A stretch of DNA of 13,594 nucleotides from Bacteriovoracaceae bacterium (GTDB lineage Bacteria; Bdellovibrionota; UBA1018), in assembly GCA_947446835.1 (NCBI GenBank), contig CANFHS010000043.1, forward strand, positions 1-13,594, in the 5' to 3' direction. Below the pieces are notes generated by a model that was not told the DNA's origin, did not search any database, and saw only the letters and a program-made list of their open reading frames with translations. Below, piece by piece: positions 6,786 through 13,393 of this stretch (positions are counted from its first letter, which is position 1; each line of letters begins with the position of its first letter). The position numbers were made by a program, and so were the translations under genes.

Positions 6786-6823
6786 TGTGCCGCACGAGCG
6801 CGGGACAAAATCCCCTGCCTTAT

Positions 6824-6842
6824 CGAGGCGACAGCTGCCTCG
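6824..6842 (-). terminator. Weak terminator candidate after the glycosyltransferase gene
   Basis: CGAGGC/GCCTCG (6824-6829 with 6837-6842, 7-base loop) lies about 45 bases beyond the stop of the minus-strand glycosyltransferase gene. The only T-run, ATTTTG, begins over 10 bases after the stem, so termination efficiency would be low. The rest of 6746-6886 shows no further gene. Confidence 0.3.
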
Positions 6843-6886
6843 GGCCAGAGACCCGGTGTCGAAGTTCTTGGCAGGTGCCCAAGGCC

Positions 6887-7972
6887 TCAGCTCCCCAACG
6901 CAAAGAGGCTCAAAAAAACCGCCAAGGCCCGATAAGGCAGAGGCAGAAGCACCCAAGCCCAGGCCAGAAGCACGCTCCATCCACCCCAGGACCGAAGGGC
7001 CTGCCTGGGCCCCATCCGGAAAACCCGCGCCACCTGGAGCGCAAACCAGGGGAAGGTCAGGCCTAGTCCGTAGTTGAACGACAGGGGCGTCACCGCCTGG
7101 CTCAGCGCGAGCGCGAGCGCGGTTTCTTCCAGGAGGCCTGGAAGCCGCCTGCGTGCCCAGAGCCAGGCTCCCAGCGCCAGGATCACTGAAATGAGGACGG
7201 GACCCGTCTGGGCCGAAGGGGACACGTTGAGGGTGGGCAGGCCCATCAGGCTGGCCAGAAGGGCGGACAGGCCGTTCTGCGCGCCCAGCAGGTTTCCGCC
7301 ATTGGCGGAGGCTGACGCCCGGAACTCCTGGAACAGCTCCCAGGGGGAATGCGAGGGAATGCCCAGAAGCGCCGGCACACTCAACAGGGCGGCACCCAGG
7401 GCGGCTCCCCCCAGGATCCGGAGCCGGAACGGTGAGCGAACCAGAAGGGGAAGGGCTCCCAGGACGGGAAACACCTTGGTACTGAGCCCAAGGATCTGGA
7501 GCACCGCAGCCCAAGGCCTTGGGCCCGCGGCAACCGCGGGGGCCGAAAAAACAGGCAAAAGTCCAAGGGCCAGGATGGCAATCGTGGTCTGCCCTGTCAG
7601 AACATTGTAGTTCCACACGCCCAGGAAGGTGAAAAACACCCAGGCCACCGCCAGGCGGCCCTCGCGCGGCAGCGGCAACAAGAGCCGCCACACCACCCAG
7701 GCCAGAAGCGCCACCTGAAGCAGGCGCCACAGGATGGCCGAAGTCGCCTCATCCAGGACTGCCAACGGCAGGAGCAGCGGCCCGATCCAGGGCGGGTACT
7801 TGAAGAGCTGGGCTCCCTCCCGGTGGTTCACGTAGAGGGAAGCGCCTTCCCGGAGGCGCGAGGCTGCCCGGTAGAATACGGCAAAGTCAGCGTGATCCGA
7901 AAGCACCGCGGTGCGGATCAGGACCAGAAAGGGCAAGGCCAAGAGGACGAGGAGCAGGTTGCGTCGACGCAT
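6887..7972 (-). CDS. GT87 family (DUF2029-like) membrane glycosyltransferase
   Basis: A 361-residue, very hydrophobic protein with about 8-10 predicted membrane segments. It starts at ATG 7972 with MRRRNLLLVLLALPFLVLIR, a positive N terminus and first membrane helix; no strong Shine-Dalgarno is visible. The first extracytoplasmic loop has the GT-C-type acidic residues (DHADFAVFYRAA, Asp26 and Asp29), then SLYVNHREGAQLFKYPP (45-61), and further on NVLTGQTT and STKVFPVLGALPLL. These are hallmarks of polyprenyl-phosphate-sugar-dependent GT87 transferases such as the mycobacterial mannosyltransferases. It would add a sugar on the outer face of the inner membrane; donor and acceptor are unknown. 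Divergent from the radical SAM gene across 132 bases. Confidence 0.85.
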   Translation of the reverse strand: MRRRNLLLVLLALPFLVLIRTAVLSDHADFAVFYRAASRLREGASLYVNHREGAQLFKYPPWIGPLLLPLAVLDEATSAILWRLLQVALLAWVVWRLLLPLPREGRLAVAWVFFTFLGVWNYNVLTGQTTIAILALGLLPVFSAPAVAAGPRPWAAVLQILGLSTKVFPVLGALPLLVRSPFRLRILGGAALGAALLSVPALLGIPSHSPWELFQEFRASASANGGNLLGAQNGLSALLASLMGLPTLNVSPSAQTGPVLISVILALGAWLWARRRLPGLLEETALALALSQAVTPLSFNYGLGLTFPWFALQVARVFRMGPRQALRSWGGWSVLLAWAWVLLPLPYRALAVFLSLFALGS

Positions 7973-8104
7973 GGTCAGGGTGAATCCGGGATCGGGATGA
8001 GGGGGCAGAGTACCTTGCTTCCAGACCGGAAGGGCCCGAAAAAATGCCAAAATCCGGTCCACTGGGGAGCCTATCCCGCCGCTTTGGGATATGACCCTCC
8101 CGCC

Positions 8105-8977
8105 ATGCGGTTCCAGAAGGTCAACATCGAGATCAGCAACATCTGCAACCTGCAGTGCAGCTTCTGTCCCGAGGTGGTGCGAGCCAAGAAGCTGATCGAG
8201 CTTGACCTGTTCCGCAGCATCATCGAGCAGGTGGCACCTTTGACCGAGCAGGTGTGCTTCCACCTCATGGGCGACCCGCTGGTCCACCCCCGCCTGGAGG
8301 AGCTGGTCCAGATCTGCCAGGAAAACCACACACGCATTTTCCTGGTCACCAACGGCGTCCTGCTTCGCGAGAAACAGGCCGAGCTCCTGCTTCATCCGGC
8401 CTTCCGCCAGGTCAATTTTTCGCTCCACAGCTTTCACGACAATTTCCCGGACCGCGACCCGAGTGCCTACCTGGAGCGGATCTTTGCCTACACGGACCGT
8501 GCACTCCAGGACCGACCCGAGCTTTACCTGAATTACCGCCTCTGGAACCTGCAGGACCCGCGGGGCACGGGCCCCGCCAATCGCGGGCTGCTGGCGCGCA
8601 TCGAGGATCGATTCAAAGTCCGGGTCCCCGAGAATCTGGACGTGCGGCGCAACAAGAGCGTGCGCCTCAAGAACCGCCTTTACCTGCACTTTGACACCGA
8701 GTTCACCTGGCCCGCGCTGGATCTGCCGGTGCTGGGCGAGACCGGGCGTTGCCACGGCCTGTCCACGCACTTTGGCATCCTGGTCGATGGCACCGTGGTG
8801 CCCTGCTGCCTGGACAAGGAAGCGGCCATCCCCTTGGGCAATGTGCGGGAGCGCCCGCTGGCGGACATCCTGGAGGCTCCGCGCTCGCGCTCAATCCTGC
8901 GGGGCTTCCAGCAGAATCGGCTCACCGAGGAGCTCTGCAAGCGCTGCCAGTACATCGAAAGATTCGGCAGGACGTGA
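8105..8977 (+). CDS. Radical SAM protein with SPASM-like C-terminal cysteines
   Basis: A 290-residue protein. The radical SAM cluster motif is at the very N terminus: CNLQCSFC with Cys14, Cys18 and Cys21 binding the [4Fe-4S] cluster. FHLMGDPLVHP follows as the GGE-like SAM-binding strand (here MGD) and IFLVTNG as the next strand. The C-terminal region has Cys216, Cys234-Cys235 and Cys278/Cys281 (GRCHG, VPCCLD, LCKRC), together with the typical GxVxPC and LGNVRE..LADIL segment. This is the SPASM/twitch arrangement that holds auxiliary Fe-S clusters in peptide- or carbohydrate-modifying enzymes. The start ATG 8105 lacks a visible ribosome-binding site; TTG 8084 is an alternative. Substrate unknown; no precursor-peptide gene is evident next to it. 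Confidence 0.9.
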   Translation: MRFQKVNIEISNICNLQCSFCPEVVRAKKLIELDLFRSIIEQVAPLTEQVCFHLMGDPLVHPRLEELVQICQENHTRIFLVTNGVLLREKQAELLLHPAFRQVNFSLHSFHDNFPDRDPSAYLERIFAYTDRALQDRPELYLNYRLWNLQDPRGTGPANRGLLARIEDRFKVRVPENLDVRRNKSVRLKNRLYLHFDTEFTWPALDLPVLGETGRCHGLSTHFGILVDGTVVPCCLDKEAAIPLGNVRERPLADILEAPRSRSILRGFQQNRLTEELCKRCQYIERFGRT

Positions 8978-9011
8978 CAACCCTCACGGCTTCAGGTTAG
9001 GAACCCGGACC

Positions 9012-10055
9012 ATGAGCATTGTCAAAGGTTACGCCGTTGCCGCCGCCAATCAGCCCCTGGCCCCCTGGACCTTCGAACGCCGCGAGGTGGGACCGAAGGA
9101 TGTCCGGATCGAGATCCTGTACTGCGGCATCTGCCATTCCGACATCCACCAGGCGCGCGACGAGTGGGGCGGCTCGAGCTTTCCGATGGTGCCGGGCCAC
9201 GAGATCGTGGGCCGTGTCTCGAAGGTGGGATCGCAGGTCACGCGCTTCAAGACGGGGGACCTGGCCGGTGTGGGCTGCATGGTCGACTCCTGCCGCAGCT
9301 GTTCGCCTTGCCAGTCGCATCTGGAACAGTTCTGCGAGAAGGGCGCCCATTTCACCTACAACGGGACCGAGAAGGACGGCGTGACGGTCACGCAGGGCGG
9401 ATATTCCTCGGCCATCGTGGTCAATGAGGACTTCACGCTCAAGGTCCCCGCCAATCTGGATCCTGCCGGGGCGGCCCCGCTCCTTTGCGCGGGCATCACC
9501 ACCTATTCGCCGCTCAAGCACTGGAAAGTCGGCCCCGGCCAGAAAGTCGGCATCGTGGGCCTGGGGGGGCTGGGCCACATGGGCGTCAAGATCGCCGCCG
9601 CCCTGGGTGCGGACGTCACCGTGTTCAGCACTTCGGCCGCCAAGGAAAAGGATGCACGCAGGCTCGGCGCCAGGAACTTCGTGGTGACCACGAACCCCGA
9701 GGCCCTCCAGGCGCTTGCGGGCCAGTTCCACTTCATCCTGAACACCGTCTCGGCGCCCCAGGACCTGAACCAGTTCCTGGCACTGCTGCGCATCGACGGC
9801 ACGATGACCCTGGTCGGCGCGCCACCCAAGGGAACCGAAGTGTCCGCGTTCTCGCTCATCTTCGGGCGGCGCTCCCTGGCAGGCTCGCTCATCGGTGGCA
9901 TCGCCGAGACCCAGGAGATGCTCGATTTCTGCGGGAAACATGGAATCACCTCGGACGTCGAGGTCATCGCCCCCGGTCAGATCAACGAAGCCTATGAACG
10001 CACCTTGCGAAGCGATGTGCGTTACCGCTTCGTGATCGACTGCTCCAGGTTCTGA
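9012..10055 (+). CDS. Zinc-dependent NAD(P)-alcohol dehydrogenase (YahK/CAD-like MDR)
   Basis: A 347-residue medium-chain dehydrogenase of usual length that interconverts aldehydes and alcohols. Catalytic zinc ligands are Cys41 (GICHSDIH), His63 with Glu64 (PGHE) and Cys159 (LLCAG). The structural zinc site is intact (Cys94, Cys97, Cys100, Cys108). The Rossmann motif is VGLGGLGHMG at 182-191; the following strand ends VFSTSAAKEKD, in which Ser/Lys instead of an acidic residue suggests NADPH use. The arrangement matches the YahK/cinnamyl-alcohol-dehydrogenase subgroup, broad-range aldehyde reductases. AGGA (8998-9001) precedes the ATG. It follows the radical SAM gene by 34 bases and may be co-transcribed, though no functional link is evident. 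A terminator follows at 10062. Confidence 0.94.
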   Translation: MSIVKGYAVAAANQPLAPWTFERREVGPKDVRIEILYCGICHSDIHQARDEWGGSSFPMVPGHEIVGRVSKVGSQVTRFKTGDLAGVGCMVDSCRSCSPCQSHLEQFCEKGAHFTYNGTEKDGVTVTQGGYSSAIVVNEDFTLKVPANLDPAGAAPLLCAGITTYSPLKHWKVGPGQKVGIVGLGGLGHMGVKIAAALGADVTVFSTSAAKEKDARRLGARNFVVTTNPEALQALAGQFHFILNTVSAPQDLNQFLALLRIDGTMTLVGAPPKGTEVSAFSLIFGRRSLAGSLIGGIAETQEMLDFCGKHGITSDVEVIAPGQINEAYERTLRSDVRYRFVIDCSRF

Positions 10056-10061
10056 TGGTGC

Positions 10062-10090
10062 ACGCCTCCTGACTCGGGGGGCGTTTCCTT
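10062..10090 (+). terminator. Intrinsic terminator after the alcohol dehydrogenase gene
   Basis: ACGCCTCC (10062-10069) pairs with GGGGGCGT (10077-10084), 8 bp with one T-G pair and a 7-base loop, followed by TTTCCTT. It begins 6 bases after the stop codon. The T-rich side overlaps the left arm of the 11-bp inverted repeat and the possible -35 of the next gene. Confidence 0.7.
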
Positions 10091-10112
10091 GATCGAAGGG
10101 TTTCCCTATAAC
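10084..10112 (+). promoter_or_regulatory. Promoter-like site for the exported Cys-rich protein gene
   Basis: TATAAC (10107-10112) matches 5 of 6 bases of a -10 box. At the proper 17-base distance lies only TTTCCT (10084-10089, 3 of 6). TTGATC (10089-10094) is a better -35 but only 12 bases away. A small AGGG-TTT-CCCT hairpin (10097-10107) sits between. Predicted RNA start near 10119, leaving a leader of about 36 bases. Confidence 0.45.
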
Positions 10113-10147
10113 GGGATGGCGAACCTTCAAACTCTCTCGATCAAGGA
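10086..10147. repeat. 11-bp perfect inverted repeat spanning promoter and RBS
   Basis: TCCTTGATCGA (10086-10096) and TCGATCAAGGA (10137-10147) are perfect reverse complements, 40 bases apart. The left arm covers the -35 region; the right arm contains the AAGGA ribosome-binding site of the gene starting at 10155. It could be a pair of operator half-sites or an RNA stem that masks the ribosome-binding site. Confidence 0.7.
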
Positions 10148-10154
10148 TGACACC

Positions 10155-11093
10155 ATGAAATTTTCCCGCCTCTTCGCGGTTCTGATTGCCGCCGTTGCCT
10201 GGAGCTCGGCCGCTCACGCGATCGAACTGCAGTTCAAGTTCGACGTGAACAGCTCGGGTCCCGACCTTTACGCCTGTAACGTGGGTCTCAAGCACCAGAA
10301 TCCCGGAAACCAGGTCTGCTACATCGAAGGAACGCAGACCGCCTGTAAGCCGGAAACCTGCCAGGACCAGGCGTGTATCGACAACTGCAAATGCACGAGC
10401 GCGAACGGCGGTGCCTACCTGATGGACTTCTTCACGGTCAGCTCCGGCGCCTGGGGTTCGACCGGGACCCTTCCGCAGGTCACGACCAAGAAATCCGGCA
10501 ACCAGGATTTCGCGGCCCTCTTCACCGATACCGATGCCTGGGCGAACCGCATCGACAACCTGTCGTTCAACCTGGGCTCCGAACGCTACGGCGCCGAGTA
10601 CTTCGTCGACATGTGCTACCGCGGTCCGCAGATCGAGTACTACGAGAAGAACGAGATCGTGAACTTCGGGATGCTGAGCCAGACTTCGGTCACCGACCTG
10701 AACGTGAGCCCGGGGCTCAGCTACAAGACGCTGGCCAACCTCGCCACCCGTTCGGACTGGGTGTGCGACACCCAGGGTGAAGGCAAGTACAAGTATGCCC
10801 GCAACCTGAGCAACCAGTACAACACGCTCGACAACGAGGCAGTCTTCGGTGGCGGCGACATCAAGAACTCCACCGAGTACACCCCGGTGGGCGGCAGCAC
10901 CATCACCTTCCAGAACGGCTTCATCCAGAGCGGCACCTCCAAGTCGCTCCGCTTCTGCAAGGTGCGTTATTACTACAACGAGAAGGCGATTGACGCCCTC
11001 CGCAAGTGGCAGCTGCACGGCGCACAGGTCTGCACGTTCACCAAGATCGAGGAAGGGGAGTTCGAACCCCCGGTCGCCTCGATGTTGAACTGA
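10155..11093 (+). CDS. Exported cysteine-rich protein of unknown function
   Basis: A 312-residue protein that starts at ATG 10155 with AAGGA seven bases upstream. It has a textbook Sec signal peptide, MKFSRLFAVLIAAVAWSSAAHA, cleaved after residue 22 (AHA/IEL). The mature protein has 11 cysteines, seven packed into about 45 residues near its N terminus (from YACNVG to CKC), including the run CKPETCQDQACIDNCKC. The remainder is rich in aromatic and polar residues (IEYYEKNEIVNFG, GEGKYKYARNLSNQYN) with spaced cysteines in MCYR, VCDT, FCKV and VCTF, which suggests a disulfide-bonded beta-rich extracytoplasmic domain. There are no membrane segments apart from the signal. I recognise no family. It is followed after 52 bases (or 4, depending on the start) by a second exported Cys-rich gene, probably co-transcribed. 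Confidence 0.85.
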   Translation: MKFSRLFAVLIAAVAWSSAAHAIELQFKFDVNSSGPDLYACNVGLKHQNPGNQVCYIEGTQTACKPETCQDQACIDNCKCTSANGGAYLMDFFTVSSGAWGSTGTLPQVTTKKSGNQDFAALFTDTDAWANRIDNLSFNLGSERYGAEYFVDMCYRGPQIEYYEKNEIVNFGMLSQTSVTDLNVSPGLSYKTLANLATRSDWVCDTQGEGKYKYARNLSNQYNTLDNEAVFGGGDIKNSTEYTPVGGSTITFQNGFIQSGTSKSLRFCKVRYYYNEKAIDALRKWQLHGAQVCTFTKIEEGEFEPPVASMLN

Positions 11094-11111
11094 GTCATTG
11101 TTCCCCCGTGT

Positions 11112-11143
11112 CCGCCGGGCACTGTTTTCGCACGGCCCGGCGG
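11112..11143 (+). other. GC-rich hairpin abutting the start codon at 11146
   Basis: CCGCCGGGC (11112-11120) pairs perfectly with GCCCGGCGG (11135-11143) around a 14-base loop. The stem ends two bases before ATG 11146 and occupies the place of a ribosome-binding site. No U-tract follows, so it is not a standard terminator. It could hold down translation of the gene or attenuate read-through from the upstream one. Confidence 0.55.
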
Positions 11144-11145
11144 TC

Positions 11146-12774
11146 ATGGGTTTCCGCCCTTTCCTCTCCGCAAGCCTCGCGCTTCTTGCACTGTCCTGGG
11201 CCCAACCAGCCCTGAGCTGCACCGCCCACGGCCCCAGGGACTTCTCGGTCTTCCTGGACTCCAGCACCTTCCGCACGCGTTTCAGCGGGGCCCGGCCCAT
11301 GCGGATCGACGAAGCCGGCATCCAGATCCAGGATTGCGACGTCGCCTCATCGGCCCACGCACTCCAGATCGGCCTCGCCCCGATCGAGGTCAAGCCCCAG
11401 TCAGGCTCGTTCGAAACCTCGCTCAACCGCGATTACCGGGACGACCAGTGCCGCGTGCTGGACCCTCCCCGGGGCAGCGCGCCGGACTTCACCGAACGCC
11501 ATGCGCTCTTTGAAACCAGGTTCTCCTGGCTGGATGCCTGCGTCGTCCTCCATGCGACCGAGGTCGGGGTCGACAAGCTCGAGGCCTACCCCGAGCAGCC
11601 GGGCTGCCAGGTCACGCGGATCTCGGATCGCGAGCTGCTGCTCACGCCGGGATACTGCTTCCTCCGGATTTCCCCGGGCAGCCAGATCGCCGTCGTGCCG
11701 CAGATCAATCCGCGTTGCGGGGAACGCGCCTATCTCCGTGAGCGGAAGCTCAAGATCTGGGAAGTGGCGGCCCAGATCGAGATCGCCGAGACCGGCGACG
11801 CGACCGGACGGAGTCCGCTCAAAAAGGTTCTTTCCAGCCACTTTCCGAAGATGAGCCTCAATCCGGAGCCGTCGGAACTGCTCCTTTCGGACGTCCAGGA
11901 GGGTCAGCCCGTGTGGCCCGGCAAGTGGGTCATGGATGTCGCGCTCGGGAACTTCAGCCTGAGAAGCCGGGAGGATGGGCCGCTGACGCTGGACCTTCCG
12001 CTGTGGGTGGACCATCGCAGCGGCCGGAGCATCCAGAGCAGGGAAGATCCGCTCCTGACCAGCCCCTGCGACTTCTCGGCCCCCCTGGCGGCGTCGGTTT
12101 CCCTGGTGAATACCCGGAGGCCCAGGAACCGCCTGCTGGAGGGCTGGGTCGGAGGGCCCGTTCCCGCGCAATGGCAGGGCATCCTGAAGAGCGTGCCCCT
12201 GAAGGGCGAGGAGGTGCAGCTCACGCCCGGGGATACCTACGAACTGACCCTTGTGTTCAGCGATCCCTACGAGGACAACGTGCTCTTCCGCACGCGTCTC
12301 CAGCAGATCCGCATCGACCTGGGCCCGGTCACGCCACCCGCGGATCCTCCGCCGGCCGGAATCGGCGGGATCTCGCCCATCAGCCCCCTTCCGGGCCTGC
12401 AACCCGCTCCGAGACTCCCCGCGCTGCCGCCCCTGAACGAGTCCGGTGGCGAGGAGCTGGCCGATCTGATCGCACGGATCGATCAGCTGATCGGTGGATC
12501 TTCCCGATCGATCTTCTTCCAGAAAGTCTGCTGGGGCCAGGAGGGGCAATGCGCCCCCTCGCGTTCGGGAAACTGGCTGACGTTGACCTCGGTGTTCACG
12601 GTGGATCAGGTGGACCCGGATACGGGCGCGGTCACCCTGTCCCATCGCCGGGACTCCATCCGGGTATCAACGGCAGCCGGAGGCAACGGCCAGACCCAAT
12701 GGCTGCCCCAGGGTCCAGCGCCCCGGGTGCAATGCGGCCCCGTCGACGGATCGTTACCCGGCTCCGGGGGCTGA
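11146..12774 (+). CDS. Large exported protein with Pro-rich linker, unknown function
   Basis: A 542-residue protein if started at ATG 11146, which gives a clean signal peptide (MGFRPFLSASLALLALSW, cleavage probably at ALS/C25). A TTG at 11098, four bases after the previous stop, would add 16 residues and allow coupling. Neither start has a good ribosome-binding site. ALSC is not a canonical lipobox, but lipidation of Cys25 cannot be excluded. The mature part has 11 cysteines, scattered in short pieces such as DACVVLH, GCQVTR, YCFLRI and RCGERA. Around residues 390-432 there is a Pro/Gly-rich linker (TPPADPPPAGIGG), then a short helix (LADLIARIDQLIGG) and a small C-terminal domain with VCWGQEGQCAPS. 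No family recognised. Its end overlaps the convergent gene by 21 bases. Confidence 0.85.
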   Translation: MGFRPFLSASLALLALSWAQPALSCTAHGPRDFSVFLDSSTFRTRFSGARPMRIDEAGIQIQDCDVASSAHALQIGLAPIEVKPQSGSFETSLNRDYRDDQCRVLDPPRGSAPDFTERHALFETRFSWLDACVVLHATEVGVDKLEAYPEQPGCQVTRISDRELLLTPGYCFLRISPGSQIAVVPQINPRCGERAYLRERKLKIWEVAAQIEIAETGDATGRSPLKKVLSSHFPKMSLNPEPSELLLSDVQEGQPVWPGKWVMDVALGNFSLRSREDGPLTLDLPLWVDHRSGRSIQSREDPLLTSPCDFSAPLAASVSLVNTRRPRNRLLEGWVGGPVPAQWQGILKSVPLKGEEVQLTPGDTYELTLVFSDPYEDNVLFRTRLQQIRIDLGPVTPPADPPPAGIGGISPISPLPGLQPAPRLPALPPLNESGGEELADLIARIDQLIGGSSRSIFFQKVCWGQEGQCAPSRSGNWLTLTSVFTVDQVDPDTGAVTLSHRRDSIRVSTAAGGNGQTQWLPQGPAPRVQCGPVDGSLPGSGG

Positions 12775-13293
12775 GCAGCCTTTGGCCTGGTTCAGGATCG
12801 TCGTGTAGAACAGGATCATCGTCTGCTGGGCCGGCGTCATGACGCGCTCGGGTGACCCGTCCTCGTTCAGGAGACGGTAAAGATAGATGTTCATCGCCAC
12901 GTAGAGGGATCTCGGCACGTTCACCTGCTGGGAGCAGGAGGAACGGGTGTAGCGGAGGGTCACGCCGACGAAGGGCTGCTGGGGCACGAGTTCCGGCTGA
13001 CCATTGATGATGATCACCCCTCCGCTGCCTCCGCTGCCCGAGTTCTGGGAACCGTATCCGGTGTGAAACTCCACGGTGAACGACTTGCCCTGGCTGTCCG
13101 TGGAGGCGAGTTCGCAGCGGTCCCCCTTGCACGCGAATTCCGCCCCGCGCGAGATCTGCCACTCCAGATAACCGTCCGAGTAACGCGCGGGAGGTCCGTC
13201 CTTGAGTTCGGGCGCCCCTCCGTCGAACTCGGACGCATGAGCCAGACCCGCCGCCAGGGCACAGGCCCATGAAACAACGCCACGGAACGTCAT
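12754..13293 (-). CDS. Small exported protein of unknown function
   Basis: A 179-residue protein that starts at ATG 13293 with AAGGAG (13300-13305) six bases upstream, the best ribosome-binding site in this part of the window. The signal peptide is MTFRGVVSWACALAAGLAHA with cleavage after residue 20 (AHA/SEF). The mature part has two segments joined by a Gly/Ser linker (84-92): an N-terminal one with Cys55 and Cys60 (ACKGDRCEL), and a C-terminal one with VIIINGQPELVPQQPFVGV, then helices (SLYVAMNIYLYRLL and AQQTMILFYTTILNQAKGC). Four mature cysteines (55, 60, 120, 173) could form two disulfides. It converges on the large exported protein gene with a 21-base 3' overlap and diverges from the gene at 13394. 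Family unknown. Confidence 0.85.
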   Translation of the reverse strand: MTFRGVVSWACALAAGLAHASEFDGGAPELKDGPPARYSDGYLEWQISRGAEFACKGDRCELASTDSQGKSFTVEFHTGYGSQNSGSGGSGGVIIINGQPELVPQQPFVGVTLRYTRSSCSQQVNVPRSLYVAMNIYLYRLLNEDGSPERVMTPAQQTMILFYTTILNQAKGCSAPGAG

Positions 13294-13349
13294 CACTTTC
13301 TCCTTCGAAATAGGGACATGAATCGCCACAACCGTGTTACATCGCCCCG

Positions 13350-13363
13350 CTGGAATGTTCCAG
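13350..13363. promoter_or_regulatory. Dyad-symmetric operator candidate in divergent spacer
   Basis: CTGGAA-TG-TTCCAG is a perfect 6-bp dyad with a 2-base centre, near the middle of the 100-base gap between the genes at 13293 (-) and 13394 (+). The size and position suit a dimeric regulator acting on both promoters. A second small dyad, AGCC-N6-GGCT (13369-13382), lies closer to the plus-strand gene. Confidence 0.45.
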
Positions 13364-13393
13364 ATGGCAGCCAAAAATGGCTCTTAAAACACG

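Noticed and set aside
7823..8104. Upstream extension of the radical SAM frame
   Set aside because: The extension overlaps the divergent glycosyltransferase start and has low-complexity Gln/Gly/Glu-rich sequence; the CxxxCxxC motif normally lies close to the N terminus, as it does from ATG 8105.
7973..8770. Upstream extension of the glycosyltransferase frame
   Set aside because: The frame stays open on the minus strand into the radical SAM gene, but MRRRNLL at 7972 is the natural membrane-protein start and the extension is antisense to conserved iron-sulfur motifs.
8978..9011. Promoter or small gene between radical SAM and dehydrogenase genes
   Set aside because: The 34-base gap contains only a ribosome-binding site; no -35/-10 pair or open frame is visible.
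8997..11426. Very long minus-strand open frame (about 809 codons)
   Set aside because: It is antisense to the alcohol dehydrogenase and exported Cys-rich genes and crosses their terminator, promoter and signal peptide. Its translation is Arg/Gly/Val/Asp-rich without recognisable motifs; stop-free antisense frames are expected in GC-rich coding DNA.
11401..12645. 414-codon minus-strand open frame
   Set aside because: Antisense to the large exported protein, which has a signal peptide, ordered cysteines and a domain linker. The antisense product shows only codon-shadow composition.
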